From: Bacteroidales bacterium
GTDB lineage: Bacteria > Bacteroidota > Bacteroidia > Bacteroidales > UBA10428
Length of the DNA: 40,150 nt
Assembly: GCA_016929525.1 (NCBI GenBank)
Contig: JAFGIP010000071.1
Span: forward strand, 1 to 40,150
Direction of reading: 5' to 3'
Shown here: piece by piece, positions 8,829 to 17,521 of the stretch
Position numbering within the stretch: position 1 is the first letter of the stretch
Layout: the number at the start of each line of letters is the position of its first letter
Notes under the pieces: model-generated
Databases searched by the model: none
Told to the model about the DNA's origin: nothing
Seen by the model: only the letters and a program-made list of their open reading frames with translations
Made by a program: the position numbers and the translations under genes

Positions 8829-9947
8829 TTGATTAAAATAATCTCCTTCGTTTCGAATGATATTGTAACCGATAACAGGGTGCATAAAATAAGTAGCACA
8901 CTTGTCTATAATGGTTATGATGTAACTGTGGTTGGAAGAAAGTTCAGTGATAAACAGGACGATATTATTAACAGGAATTATAAAACACATCGTTTTAGAT
9001 TAATGTTTAATAAAGGTCCTCTTTTCTATTTAAATTTAAACCTTAGGATTATTCAATATTTGATTCGCAATAAAACAAATATTGTTGTATCAAATGATCT
9101 CGATACACTGCCTGGTTGTTTTATAGGTTCATCTATAAGGAGAAGGACTTTGGTATTCGATAGTCATGAACTTTTCCCGGAGGTACCTGAGCTGGTCCAC
9201 CGGCCAAAGATCAGGGGCATCTGGAAATTTCTTGAAAGATATTTTGTGCCGAAAGTAAAGCATGGTCTCACTGTTTGTCAATCTATTGCAGATTATTATC
9301 AAGATAAATACAACAGTGAGTTTGAAGTTGTAAGGAATGTGGGCAATTTTAAATTTGATGATGAATTTGAAGGTATTCATAAAAGTGAAGAGATTACCGT
9401 ATTATACCAGGGAGCACTGAATTATGGAAGAGGTATTGAACTAGCAATAGAAAGCATTCGGTTTTCAGACAATGTGAAGCTCTGGATATTAGGAAGCGGA
9501 GATATAGAAAACCGATTAAAGTCAATGGTAAAAAAACATGATCTGGAAGACAGGGTTGAATTCTTTGGACGTATACCACTTGAAGATTTATGGAATTATA
9601 CGCCCCGGGCACATATTGGAATTTCTATTGAAGAAAACCTCGGATTAAATTACCGTTACGCTTTACCAAACAAATTATTTGATTATATACAGGCCAGGAT
9701 ACCGGTTATAGTTTCCGATCTTCCCGAGATGGAGTCGATAATTAAAAAGTATAAAATTGGTAAAGTTCTGAAAGAAAGAACTCCTGAGGCTCTTAACTCC
9801 TTAATAATGGAATTAATTGAAAATGAATTAAAAAACGAAAGTTATTTTACAAACCTTGAATTTGCAGCACGGGAACTTTGCTGGGAAAGAGAGGAACACA
9901 AAGTAATTAAGTTGTTTAACGACGTAAACCGGAAAGTCTTGGTATAA
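8829..9947 (+). CDS. Glycosyltransferase, GT-B fold (family 4-like)
   Basis: Probable cytosolic sugar transferase for surface polysaccharide or glycolipid; donor and acceptor unknown. About 372 residues with a GT-B layout: N-terminal half beginning IKIISFVSNDIVTDNRVHK, a linker near the middle, and a C-terminal nucleotide-sugar half with YQGALNYGRGIE, WILGSGD, VEFFGRIP and a late donor-site region (ALPNKLFDYIQARIPVIVSD). No in-frame ATG exists at the N terminus. I prefer the TTG at 8829, because family N termini begin right there and because a TTG at 8790 would lie at the predicted transcript start. Its 3' end overlaps the convergent DUF2062 gene by 32 bp. Confidence 0.85.
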   Translation: MIKIISFVSNDIVTDNRVHKISSTLVYNGYDVTVVGRKFSDKQDDIINRNYKTHRFRLMFNKGPLFYLNLNLRIIQYLIRNKTNIVVSNDLDTLPGCFIGSSIRRRTLVFDSHELFPEVPELVHRPKIRGIWKFLERYFVPKVKHGLTVCQSIADYYQDKYNSEFEVVRNVGNFKFDDEFEGIHKSEEITVLYQGALNYGRGIELAIESIRFSDNVKLWILGSGDIENRLKSMVKKHDLEDRVEFFGRIPLEDLWNYTPRAHIGISIEENLGLNYRYALPNKLFDYIQARIPVIVSDLPEMESIIKKYKIGKVLKERTPEALNSLIMELIENELKNESYFTNLEFAARELCWEREEHKVIKLFNDVNRKVLV

Positions 9948-10404
9948 ATCTTTTTATTACCCTGAAGAGGCAGTAGTATACTAATATTGATAATGGTATT
10001 GACAGTATCAGCCACACACCTATTGCCGAAAGATTTATCAACCACAAGTCATGCATAGCCCCCCAGAAATCAGCTTTAAAGAGACCGATGTATTGTTTAA
10101 CTGTAAAAGAACTGTCCGACTTTAGTAAAAGAGAATCGCCTATTTTTAGAAACGGAACAAGTAAGGCAATCTGAACAGGGTGTACAATATAATGAGCTAT
10201 CTGCACTGCAATGAAATTAAGTCTTAGTGCAATAGCAATTCCTCCCACAAGTAATGTAGTAATACCATATATTGGAATCAGACCTACAATTAAACCAATG
10301 GTTAACGATACTGCTAACTTTTCAATTGATATTCCTGCTAAAATTATTTTTTTCAAAGGGAAGAGAAACTTACGTTCTGCCCAGCCCATAATCATCATTT
10401 TCAT
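9916..10404 (-). CDS. DUF2062 membrane protein
   Basis: 162-residue membrane protein recognised as DUF2062 by the block running from LAVSLTIGLIVGLIPIYG through ALRLN to QIAHYIVHPVQIALLVPF. Three to four hydrophobic helices (about 28-55, 65-90, 120-150). In Bacteroidota this domain often follows or is fused to glycosyltransferases, and here its gene is convergent with one, overlapping by 32 bp. The molecular role is unknown. Several Met codons at the start (MKMMIM) leave the exact start open by a few residues. Confidence 0.8.
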   Translation of the reverse strand: MKMMIMGWAERKFLFPLKKIILAGISIEKLAVSLTIGLIVGLIPIYGITTLLVGGIAIALRLNFIAVQIAHYIVHPVQIALLVPFLKIGDSLLLKSDSSFTVKQYIGLFKADFWGAMHDLWLINLSAIGVWLILSIPLSILVYYCLFRVIKRFIPRLSGLRR

Positions 10405-10652
10405 CTTATGCTTAATTGCCTTTGCTATACCAATACGTCAATTTCTCAAAGGAGTTACTGTTTATAATGGTTTTTTTGCAAAAAAATTTTTTTACTGATT
10501 ATTTTTTTGTTAACTGGTTCCATACATCGCTGGAACGGTCGCTAAAGATAATATTATTTCTTGAGTTGACTCATGAATTATCAACATAAATAAAAATCAT
10601 CAAAGAAAAGTATAAAATGCGATCCTGAATTTCTAATATAATTGTACGAATG
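10405..10652. other. Intergenic, AT-tract with nested palindromes
   Basis: No gene seen. At 10471-10493 the plus strand reads T7-GC-A7-T7, so T7GCA7 and A7T7 are both perfect palindromes sharing the A tract. GTTCCA/TGGAAC (6-bp arms, 8-base loop, near 10518-10537) and TGAGT-TG-ACTCA (near 10562) are further small inverted repeats. A bent or intrinsically flexible upstream region for the DUF2062 gene is possible; none of this looks like a terminator. Confidence 0.4.
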
Positions 10653-10889
10653 CTATGAATGATTTGTCTCATGTTTAAAAATCTGATAAATATCATTCTG
10701 ATATAAATCAGGATTATCTGCACATTCTTTATACAATTCGTTTATCGCTTGTTCCAGAGATAACGCACCAAGGTTCAGTCTTTTTTTAATCGCATTTAAC
10801 TTCATTTTAAGCAAATGGCTTGAAATGTTATATTTACCTGTTTCCAATAGTAATTCACGCCATCCTTTATTTTTTATTGACGGGATCAT
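10653..10889 (-). CDS. Small conserved-looking protein of unknown function
   Basis: 78 residues, beginning MIPSIKNKGWRELL. No family is recognised. It is predicted soluble and largely helical: a basic stretch (LLKMKLNAIKKRLNL, about 28-42) followed by an acidic helix (SLEQAINELYKECADNP). It has no signal peptide and no membrane segment. I accept it as a gene because its composition resembles a folded protein and no other reading frame competes. It is divergent from the nitroreductase pseudogene; the intergenic gap is about 93 bp. Confidence 0.5.
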   Translation of the reverse strand: MIPSIKNKGWRELLLETGKYNISSHLLKMKLNAIKKRLNLGALSLEQAINELYKECADNPDLYQNDIYQIFKHETNHS

Positions 10890-10982
10890 GGCGATAAGGT
10901 TTGGTTATACATAAGTTACAAAAAAATTCAATTCAGTGGAACTCCTTTCTTAACTAATTGTTATTTATATAAAATTGGTGTT

Positions 10983-11567
10983 ATGAATCCGGAAATCATT
11001 TCTCAGCTGATCAGAAACAGAAAGTCAACATTTATTAACGGTCTGAAAGAAAGGGGAAAAATTAATAATTCGGTTATTGAAAACATTTTAGAAAATGCTG
11101 TCTGGGCACCATCGCATGGATTAACTCAGTCCTGGTTTTTTAAGGTATTTGCTGATGATGGTATAGCAACTTTTTTTTCTGTACAATAAAAAATTTATAA
11201 GCAAACTACAAATCCTGATAAGTTCAGTCAAATAAAATATGATAAGTATACAGATAAAATTAAAAGGGTGTCACACATAATAGCCGTAATTGCCAGGCGT
11301 GATCCAAAGAAAAAGTTTCCAATGCAGGAAGATATCGTATCGGTATCCTGTACGCTGCAGAATATTTATCTTTCATTACAGGAGTTTCAAATAGCAGGGT
11401 ATTTGAGTACAGGAGACATTTGTTATACAAATCAGATGAGAAAATTCTTATTACTGGAAGAAGAAGAGTAATGTATCGGATTTTTTATTCTGGGAATTGC
11501 GGATTAAAATTACTCAAGAGAGGAACGGAAAAGAATTCCAGCCAAAGAAAAAAACGAGTGGGTCTGA
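10983..11567 (+). pseudogene. Nitroreductase, broken by three in-frame TAA codons
   Basis: One continuous frame of 195 codons translates into a nitroreductase-family flavoprotein (starting MNPEIISQLIRNRKST, with ENAVWAPSHGLTQSW, RRDPKKKFPMQEDIVSVSC and SLQEFQIAGYLSTGD, ending RIPAKEKNEWV). It is interrupted by TAA at 11187-11189, 11469-11471 and 11505-11507, but there is no frameshift: both ends and the middle share the same phase, and sequence on each side of every stop continues the family pattern. The intact enzyme would have bound FMN and reduced nitro or quinone compounds with NAD(P)H. No usable full-length product can be made unless the stops are read through. Terminal stop TGA at 11565. 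Confidence 0.85.
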
Positions 11568-11571
11568 AAAT

Positions 11572-11599
11572 AAAAAAGGAGTCATACAACTCCTTTTTT
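11572..11599. terminator. Bidirectional terminator, 11-bp stem
   Basis: Perfect arms AAAAAAGGAGT (72-82) and ACTCCTTTTTT (89-99) around CATACA. It gives a T-run on both strands, so it can end transcription of the nitroreductase pseudogene (plus) and of the GH30 gene (minus). Confidence 0.8.
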
Positions 11600-11622
11600 A
11601 GATATTGATTTACTGGAATTTA

Positions 11623-13098
11623 CTATTCAGATATCATTGTAATAATAGAATGAGCAAAGCTTTTAGTTGTTACCAGCTTGTTATCGATCCAAAGATCGAA
11701 GTTGGTTTCCCTGTCTGTCAGGTTAAGGACAACTGTTGCCAGAGAACCATCAGGATTTATAAAGGAAGTTGCCAGCAGATCATCTGAGTTTGAAGATGCG
11801 ATAACCCTTTTGGCTCCCGGTCTGATGTATTTGGAAAAATGTCCCATATAATAATATGAGTTCATATAATGGAGTTCGCCGCTTCTTGTATCGCCAATAA
11901 TTGGTGCAAAACAGAAGTTGCTTACATGATTTGGGCCTCCTGTTTCATCAAGCAGTATATTCCAGTCTACCCAACCAACAGTTCCATTATTCAGATCGCG
12001 AAGTATCGATTCGCCATACCGTTCACCCCAGTTCCACTGGTAAATATTTTCCATATTAAAAGGAAAAACACAACCTTCGGTAAAGAGGAGGCTTTTATCA
12101 GGGAAGGCTTCTTTTACTCGTTTCACATTTTCAAAATGATCGCCGGAGTACCAGTGAAAACCTGTTCCCCAGACATACTTTGAAGCTTCCGGATCATCAT
12201 ATACTGTTTGTGCACGCTGGAACATTACACCACGGTTGTGATCCCAGATAATAATTTTTGTATCCGGGTATTTTGAGTTTTTAACTGCGGGTCCGAGAAA
12301 GTCACGAACAAAATCTCTTTCTTCTGCTGCTGTGAAAATACAAGATTCCCAGGTTTGAACTGCCATTGGTTCATTTTGAACTGTAAGTCCCCAGATGGGT
12401 ATTCCTGTTTTGGTGTATTCATCGATAAAGCGTAGGTAGTAATTTGCCCATGCTTTATTATATTCAGGTTTTAGTTTACCTCCCTGAAGCATATGATTAT
12501 TTGTTTTCATCCAGGCAGGCGGACTCCAGGGTGAAGCAAATAATATCAGCTTTCCTTTGGTAATTTTCATTGCAGCCTTAATTAAAGGTATTCTGTATTG
12601 TTTGTCTGTTTCAATGCTGAAATGTTCAAGTAGCGTGTCATTTTCAACTTCTGTATAGGCATAACTTGAGCTTGAAAAGTCACAACTATTGATGTGTGTT
12701 CGGCAAAAAGAGTAACCAATACCAATCTCTTCTGAAAAGTAAGCTGCCAATATTTCCTGCTGCTTATTCTCAGGTAGTCTATAGAACGTTTCAGCTGCAG
12801 CATCAGTAAAAGCTCCGCCAAATCCCAGAATGGTCTGGAAAGTCTTGTCGGGATCAACGATAATTGTTGGTCGGTGTTCATCAGGTTCGGCTGCATCCGG
12901 TTTAAACCGTAATTTTTCTACTGATGCTAACTTTAGAGATGTGTCTTTGGCAGTGACAATTACTTCCGTCATACTAAATTCGGGATTAATGACGGATCTT
13001 TTATTTCCTGAATATTCAGTTTGTCTTTGACAGGCGGTGATTAATGCTGTGACGAGAATGATAATAAAAATAAAATTCTCTTTTAGGTTAACTTTCAT
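11623..13098 (-). CDS. GH30 family glycosidase, lipoprotein
   Basis: 491-residue retaining glycoside hydrolase of family 30 (glucosylceramidase-like beta-glucosidase/beta-1,6-glucanase group). Lipoprotein signal with LITAC (Cys23), so it should be anchored to a membrane, probably facing the periplasm or cell surface. The (beta/alpha)8 barrel spans about 85-430 with ILGFGGAFTDAAA (90-102), FASPWSPPAWMK (187-198), the acid/base Glu243 in QNEP, and the nucleophile Glu341 in FTEGC. The C-terminal beta domain (about 430-491) closes the protein. Substrate specificity cannot be fixed from sequence. No SusC/SusD genes are nearby, so this is not part of a polysaccharide utilisation locus within the window. 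Confidence 0.93.
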   Translation of the reverse strand: MKVNLKENFIFIIILVTALITACQRQTEYSGNKRSVINPEFSMTEVIVTAKDTSLKLASVEKLRFKPDAAEPDEHRPTIIVDPDKTFQTILGFGGAFTDAAAETFYRLPENKQQEILAAYFSEEIGIGYSFCRTHINSCDFSSSSYAYTEVENDTLLEHFSIETDKQYRIPLIKAAMKITKGKLILFASPWSPPAWMKTNNHMLQGGKLKPEYNKAWANYYLRFIDEYTKTGIPIWGLTVQNEPMAVQTWESCIFTAAEERDFVRDFLGPAVKNSKYPDTKIIIWDHNRGVMFQRAQTVYDDPEASKYVWGTGFHWYSGDHFENVKRVKEAFPDKSLLFTEGCVFPFNMENIYQWNWGERYGESILRDLNNGTVGWVDWNILLDETGGPNHVSNFCFAPIIGDTRSGELHYMNSYYYMGHFSKYIRPGAKRVIASSNSDDLLATSFINPDGSLATVVLNLTDRETNFDLWIDNKLVTTKSFAHSIITMISE

Positions 13099-13330
13099 AC
13101 TAATTGTTTTATAGGGGTTATATTAATTCTATTTAAACGGTCAGTAAACCTATTTAAAATAAGCATAATTTCAAAAATCAGTATGCAGATTTTTTTACGC
13201 AGAATTTCCAAATTCATACGCAAATTCAGTTATGGAGCATTTCTATAGCAATACTTTTAACTCAAATTTCTTTTTAAGAAAAGGGTCTTATCCTTTTTTT
13301 GGGTTTCTGTCAATAAAAATACGGTTTAAA

Positions 13331-13338
13331 TATCTTTG
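13331..13338 (+). promoter_or_regulatory. Putative -7 element of aldo/keto reductase promoter
   Basis: TATCTTTG matches TAnnTTTG exactly and is 58 bases upstream of the chosen ATG. The same octamer occurs upstream of pntAA. The -33 element is weak (only TTTCTG near 13304-13309). The rest of 13099-13396 shows no gene or clear repeat. Confidence 0.5.
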
Positions 13339-13396
13339 AGTCTGATTTTAACAAGTCTTTAAGAATTTGGTTGTTTATAATAAAAGGAATGAATTA

Positions 13397-14569
13397 ATGG
13401 AATATAGAAGATTTGGAAAGACAGGGGAAATTATAAGTACAATTACATTAGGAGGCATGCGATTTATTCATGGCTGGGATGATCCGCGTGAAGAAATTCC
13501 CCGGGATACACTCGATCAGTGTACCGAGTTAGTAAAACTTGCATTTGAATCAGGGATTAATCACATTGAAACAGCATATGGTTATAAGAAAAGTGAACAT
13601 TCTTATGGAATAGTTCTGAATGATATTCTGAATATTCCTCGTGAATCTTATTATCTGATGACTAAAGGAGATCCGGCAACGGCGGGCGATACCCGCAAAT
13701 TGGTAGAATCTCAGTTAAAAGCATTGAAAACTGATTATTTTGATTTTTACGGATGGCATGGGATGAATAATTTAAACAGATACATGGAAGCATGTAAAAG
13801 TAATGGTCCTGTTGTAGAGTTGCTGAAGCTGAAGGAGGAAGGTGTGATCAAACACGTTGGTTTTAGTACACATGCTCCGTTGCATGTTATTATAAAAGCT
13901 ATTGAAACTGATCTGTTTGAATTTGTCAATCTTCATTATTATTATTTCTTTCAAAGAAATTTCGCTGCTATTGCTTTGGCTGAAACAAAGGATATGGGGG
14001 TTTTTATTATCTCTCCCAATGACAAGGGTGGACAACTTTTTAATGCACCTCCTAAAATAAAGGATGCTGTTACACCTTCAACACCAATACAATGGAATGC
14101 GCGATTCTGTCTAAGATTACCCTCTGTACATACTTTATCATTTGGAATGACCGAAGCTGCCCATTTTAAAGAAATGAAAGGGATTTTTCCAACATCAATT
14201 CCTCTTTCACAAAGCGACAGGCAAATAAAACATAAACTGGATGGTTTTGAACTAGAAGATCCTTTTACCTGTTACGATGGCTATGATCTGCAGTTTGATC
14301 CGTCGGGGATTAATATTCCGGAAGTTCTTCGCTTCAGAAAGCTTCTGAAATGTTATGATATGAAAACCTATGGACAATATCGTTATAACATGTTTGAAGA
14401 AGATGATCATTGGTTTCCTGGTAAATATCCCACCCCGGAGAGAATTGAAATGATCGATACCAGTAAGGTGCCTGATAATATACCGATTAAGCAACTTATT
14501 TCTGAAACACATAAAGAGCTATATAAACCAAAAAAGAATATAAAGATTAATACCAGGGCAAAAAAGTAG
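13397..14569 (+). CDS. Aldo/keto reductase, COG1453-like, without Fe-S cysteines
   Basis: 390-residue TIM-barrel oxidoreductase of the aldo/keto reductase superfamily. Barrel features: YRRFGKTGEIISTITLGGMRF at the start, HIETAYGY (57-63), Lys90 in MTKGD and His121 in GWHGMN as likely catalytic residues. After the barrel, a C-terminal extension aligns by eye to the ferredoxin-like tail of COG1453 proteins (GINIPEVLRFRKL, then a YGQYRYNMF segment), but only one Cys remains where CxxCxxCxxxCP would be expected (TCYDGYDLQFDPSG). The ATG at 13397 is preferred over upstream non-ATG starts because AGGA precedes it at good distance. Substrate unknown. Confidence 0.85.
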   Translation: MEYRRFGKTGEIISTITLGGMRFIHGWDDPREEIPRDTLDQCTELVKLAFESGINHIETAYGYKKSEHSYGIVLNDILNIPRESYYLMTKGDPATAGDTRKLVESQLKALKTDYFDFYGWHGMNNLNRYMEACKSNGPVVELLKLKEEGVIKHVGFSTHAPLHVIIKAIETDLFEFVNLHYYYFFQRNFAAIALAETKDMGVFIISPNDKGGQLFNAPPKIKDAVTPSTPIQWNARFCLRLPSVHTLSFGMTEAAHFKEMKGIFPTSIPLSQSDRQIKHKLDGFELEDPFTCYDGYDLQFDPSGINIPEVLRFRKLLKCYDMKTYGQYRYNMFEEDDHWFPGKYPTPERIEMIDTSKVPDNIPIKQLISETHKELYKPKKNIKINTRAKK

Positions 14570-14629
14570 GTGACAATAATAATAATTTTCTGATATTGTA
14601 ATTTTATTCAAGAACACAAAACTGAACTT

Positions 14630-15211
14630 ATGAGAACCTTGTTATTTACTATATTGATTTCACATTTTTTATTACTGGATGCTCAGAATAAATTATTGGA
14701 TACCAGGGACAGCAATGAATATAATACTGTACAGATAGGTAATATGATATGGATGGCAGAGAACCTGAATTACAATGCAGGTGAGGGAGCGGTTTGTTAT
14801 AATAATACAGATTCAAATTGTGTGAAGTATGGCAGACTGTATGTTTGGGAAGTCGCGTTGAAATCATGTCCGTCTGGTTGGCATTTACCGACAGACGAGG
14901 AATGGAAGAAACTGGAGGTTATAATTGGGATGGATTCATCATTGACAGACATTGTTGGTACCAGAGGTAATAATGAAGGTATTTCTTTAAATGAAGGAGG
15001 AAATTCCGGATTTGAAGCTCTTTTTGGGGGATACAGGTTATGGTGGGACAAGTCATATCATTATTTGGATCATTATGGTGATTATTGGGCTGCTACCGAA
15101 GATAGTAAAGAGGAGGCCTGGTATAGGAATTTTAGTAAATATGACCCTGCTGTTTATCGCAACAGGATAAATAAGAAATATGCCTACTCAGTAAGGTGTG
15201 TGAAAGATTAA
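14630..15211 (+). CDS. Secreted FISUMP-domain protein
   Basis: 193 residues: signal peptide (1-18, hydrophobic, cleaved near LLLDAQ) followed by one FISUMP domain (Fibrobacter succinogenes major paralogous domain). The domain is recognised by VQIGNMIWMAENLNY, CYNN, YGRLYVW, CPSGWHLPTDEEW, YWAATE and the closing SVRCVKD. This C-type-lectin-like fold is found in secreted or outer-membrane proteins; its ligand is generally unknown. The DUF362 gene starts 17 bp after its stop, which suggests a two-gene operon. Confidence 0.85.
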   Translation: MRTLLFTILISHFLLLDAQNKLLDTRDSNEYNTVQIGNMIWMAENLNYNAGEGAVCYNNTDSNCVKYGRLYVWEVALKSCPSGWHLPTDEEWKKLEVIIGMDSSLTDIVGTRGNNEGISLNEGGNSGFEALFGGYRLWWDKSYHYLDHYGDYWAATEDSKEEAWYRNFSKYDPAVYRNRINKKYAYSVRCVKD

Positions 15212-15228
15212 TATTAAACCTGGAAAGT

Positions 15229-16800
15229 ATGAGCAACTCAAGAAAAATCGATTTAATGCCTGATTGGTTAAAAAAAATGAACCGCTTTTTAAAACAAGGA
15301 AGATTTCCGGTTAAACTGATATTTATTGTTATATCAGTGCTCTCAACTATTTGGTTTTTAATTCGGGTAATTCCAAAGCCAAGCCGGGCAACATATCCCT
15401 GTATGCAGGTTGCTTTCCCGTTCATGTCAGGTTTTATTATCTGGATTATTTCATTATCGGGTTCTTTTATAGCATTTAGAAAAGCTCGCTTACATTTCTT
15501 ACAGGCCCGTTACATGGCAGCATTTATTCTACTGCTTACCGGAACTCTTTCTTTATATATATTCCTGACTAAAAATGCAACACCTGTAATAGCCAATGTT
15601 GAACCCTGGTATCAACCAAATGATCCCGTTGGTGTAGCAAGAGGAATTTTTCCGGGAAGGGTAGCCTGGGCTCATGCCCCCGGAGCAGCAAATTGGGATG
15701 GCAAAACAGGTTACTGGTGGGAAGACCATTATAACAACCAGGTAAAAATCGATATGCTTTTTGATGAAGCACTGCTTTCACTAACTGATGAAAAAACAGT
15801 GACAGATGCATGGAATGCTTTATTTGTCAGTTTTAATCAAAAAATTAAAGAAAAGCAAACCGGTTATACTGTTAATGAAACAATAGCCATTAAAATAAAT
15901 CAGAACAATACTTATAGTCACGAAAACACAAATGAAATCAATACGACTCCTCAGCTGGTTCTTTCCGTTCTGAAAAGCCTGATTAATGATGCGAATATAA
16001 ATCAGCAACATATAATTGTTTTTGACAACAGCCGGTTTATTACAGATAATATTTTCAGCAAGTGTCATGGTTCATTCCCTGATGTACTATATATCGATAA
16101 TTCTGGAGGCAATGGAAGAATAAAAGCACAGTATGCTCAGGAGGCTTTACCATATTCAAAGGACAATGGCCGTCTGGCACGCGGACTGGCTAAATGTATG
16201 ATAGATGCTGATTATATAATTAACATGGCAGTTCTGAAAGGACATGTTGGACAGGGGGTAACACTATGTGCAAAGAATTATTATGGTGCAACCAATATAC
16301 ATGCCGACTGGAGGAAAAATGTACACAATAACTTCGATCAGGAACGCGATGGTAGTCCGCGGTATATGACATTTGTTGATTTCATGGGCCATAAAAATAT
16401 GGGAGAAAAGACCATGTTATTCCTTATTGATGCCATTTATGCCAGTAAATTTGTTGATGGTGTACCTTCGTTTAAAATGCAGATGAGTCCTTTTAATAAT
16501 AGCTGGCCGTCAAGTCTGTTTTTATCTCAGGATGGTGTTGCAATAGACGCTGTAGGCATGGATTTTATAATAAATGAATGGCCTGATGCTCCGGACCTGA
16601 AATATTGTGATCATTATTTACGCGAGGCTGCAATGCTGCCTGATCCGCCCTCAGGAACATTTTATGACCCGGAAAAAGATGGAACAGGCTTACAAAGTCT
16701 GGGTGTACTGGAACATTGGAATAATCCTAATGACAAACAGTATAGTCGAAACCTGGGTAAGGAGAAAGGAATTGAATTAATCTATAAAATTCTTGATTAA
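15229..16800 (+). CDS. Membrane-anchored DUF362 protein
   Basis: 523 residues. Three hydrophobic helices (about 28-46, 62-82, 94-113) with a conserved-looking SRATYPCMQ between the first two, then a large soluble domain (about 130-520) of the DUF362 type: GIFPGRVAWAHAPGAANWDG, DYIINMAVLKGHVGQGVTLCAKNYYG and VAIDAVGMDFI. DUF362 proteins are often found with Fe-S or sugar metabolism, but the function is unproven; no ferredoxin CxxCxxC motif is present in this one. I start at ATG 15229 (MSNSRK), since the upstream in-frame ATG overlaps the previous gene. It ends 1 bp before rex (convergent). Confidence 0.8.
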   Translation: MSNSRKIDLMPDWLKKMNRFLKQGRFPVKLIFIVISVLSTIWFLIRVIPKPSRATYPCMQVAFPFMSGFIIWIISLSGSFIAFRKARLHFLQARYMAAFILLLTGTLSLYIFLTKNATPVIANVEPWYQPNDPVGVARGIFPGRVAWAHAPGAANWDGKTGYWWEDHYNNQVKIDMLFDEALLSLTDEKTVTDAWNALFVSFNQKIKEKQTGYTVNETIAIKINQNNTYSHENTNEINTTPQLVLSVLKSLINDANINQQHIIVFDNSRFITDNIFSKCHGSFPDVLYIDNSGGNGRIKAQYAQEALPYSKDNGRLARGLAKCMIDADYIINMAVLKGHVGQGVTLCAKNYYGATNIHADWRKNVHNNFDQERDGSPRYMTFVDFMGHKNMGEKTMLFLIDAIYASKFVDGVPSFKMQMSPFNNSWPSSLFLSQDGVAIDAVGMDFIINEWPDAPDLKYCDHYLREAAMLPDPPSGTFYDPEKDGTGLQSLGVLEHWNNPNDKQYSRNLGKEKGIELIYKILD

Positions 16801-16801
16801 C

Positions 16802-17413
16802 CTATAAATTGATGTTATAGATAATTCCCTCCAGTTTATTACTAAGGTTGATGTTATCTACTATTATTTCATCCGGGACTTTCAAAATGATAGGTGCAAA
16901 ATTCAATATTCCCTTGATACCTGCAGAAATAAGTATATTGCATAATTCCTGTGCAACCTGGAATGGTACAGCAATAATAGCAGTAGAAACATTATTATTT
17001 TTAATAACCTCACTTATTTTCTCAACAGGATAGATTGGTACGCCATAACTCTTATTTTGCTTTGAAGGATCAATATCAAAACCCGCAACTATATGCAGGT
17101 TCTTTTTAACAAAACGCTCGTTATATTGTATAATAGCCTTTCCAATATTACCTATACCAACAACTACAATATTTTTTCTTGAGTTACCAAATATATTGTT
17201 CAACTCAATCAACAGGGTATCGATATTATAACCGCCTCTCTTTCTTCCTTTGATTCCATAAACCGAGAAATCTTTTCTCACCTGAACGGCTGTTACTCCT
17301 GCAGCTTCTCCAAGATTGTATGAAAAAATAGTATTTACTCCTAATTCTTTGAATCGTAGCAAACAAAGTTTATACTGTAACAGTCGTCCAATATCGCTTC
17401 GCACCAGTGACAT
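16802..17413 (-). CDS. rex: Redox-sensing transcriptional repressor Rex
   Basis: 203-residue Rex. Dimeric repressor that leaves DNA when NADH binds, so it derepresses fermentation, hydrogenase or respiration genes at a high NADH/NAD+ ratio. N-terminal winged helix (about 1-76), with RKDFSVYGIKGRKRGGY as the recognition-helix and wing region, then a Rossmann domain with VVVGIGNIGKA (83-93) for NAD(H), and a C-terminal swapped helix. Slightly short of the common 210-215 residues. It is transcribed away from the Hdr-hydrogenase genes from a shared 215-bp region that holds an operator-like site, so it very probably controls them. Confidence 0.95.
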   Translation of the reverse strand: MSLVRSDIGRLLQYKLCLLRFKELGVNTIFSYNLGEAAGVTAVQVRKDFSVYGIKGRKRGGYNIDTLLIELNNIFGNSRKNIVVVGIGNIGKAIIQYNERFVKKNLHIVAGFDIDPSKQNKSYGVPIYPVEKISEVIKNNNVSTAIIAVPFQVAQELCNILISAGIKGILNFAPIILKVPDEIIVDNINLSNKLEGIIYNINL

Positions 17414-17431
17414 TAATGTTCCGTTTGTAAC

Positions 17432-17448
17432 TTAATAGTGGTTATTAA
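17432..17448. promoter_or_regulatory. Inverted repeat near the rex start
   Basis: TTAATA-GTGGT-TATTAA, 6-bp arms, 19 bases upstream of the rex ATG. It could be an autoregulatory site, but it does not match the Rex consensus well. Confidence 0.25.
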
Positions 17449-17521
17449 TTTCAAGTATTTACATAAAATACCTATAAATGCTGCAATTTACGGTAATTGT
17501 CCATATAACACATTATTTTTA

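Noticed and set aside
10505-10540. GTTCCA/TGGAAC hairpin as a terminator
   Set aside because: Six-bp arms with an 8-base loop and no T-run behind it on either strand.
11187-11270. A frameshift in the nitroreductase between the two listed open frames
   Set aside because: Checking the codon phase showed that both parts are in the same frame; only stop codons separate them.
10983-11567. Use of a recoded TAA codon (alternative genetic code) to explain the nitroreductase
   Set aside because: Many intact genes in the window end in TAA, and no other gene has internal TAA codons, so a genome-wide recoding does not fit.
11869-12183. Open frames on the plus strand inside the GH30 gene, and similar overlapping frames elsewhere
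   Set aside because: They lie fully inside well-supported genes on the other strand and show no protein-like features.
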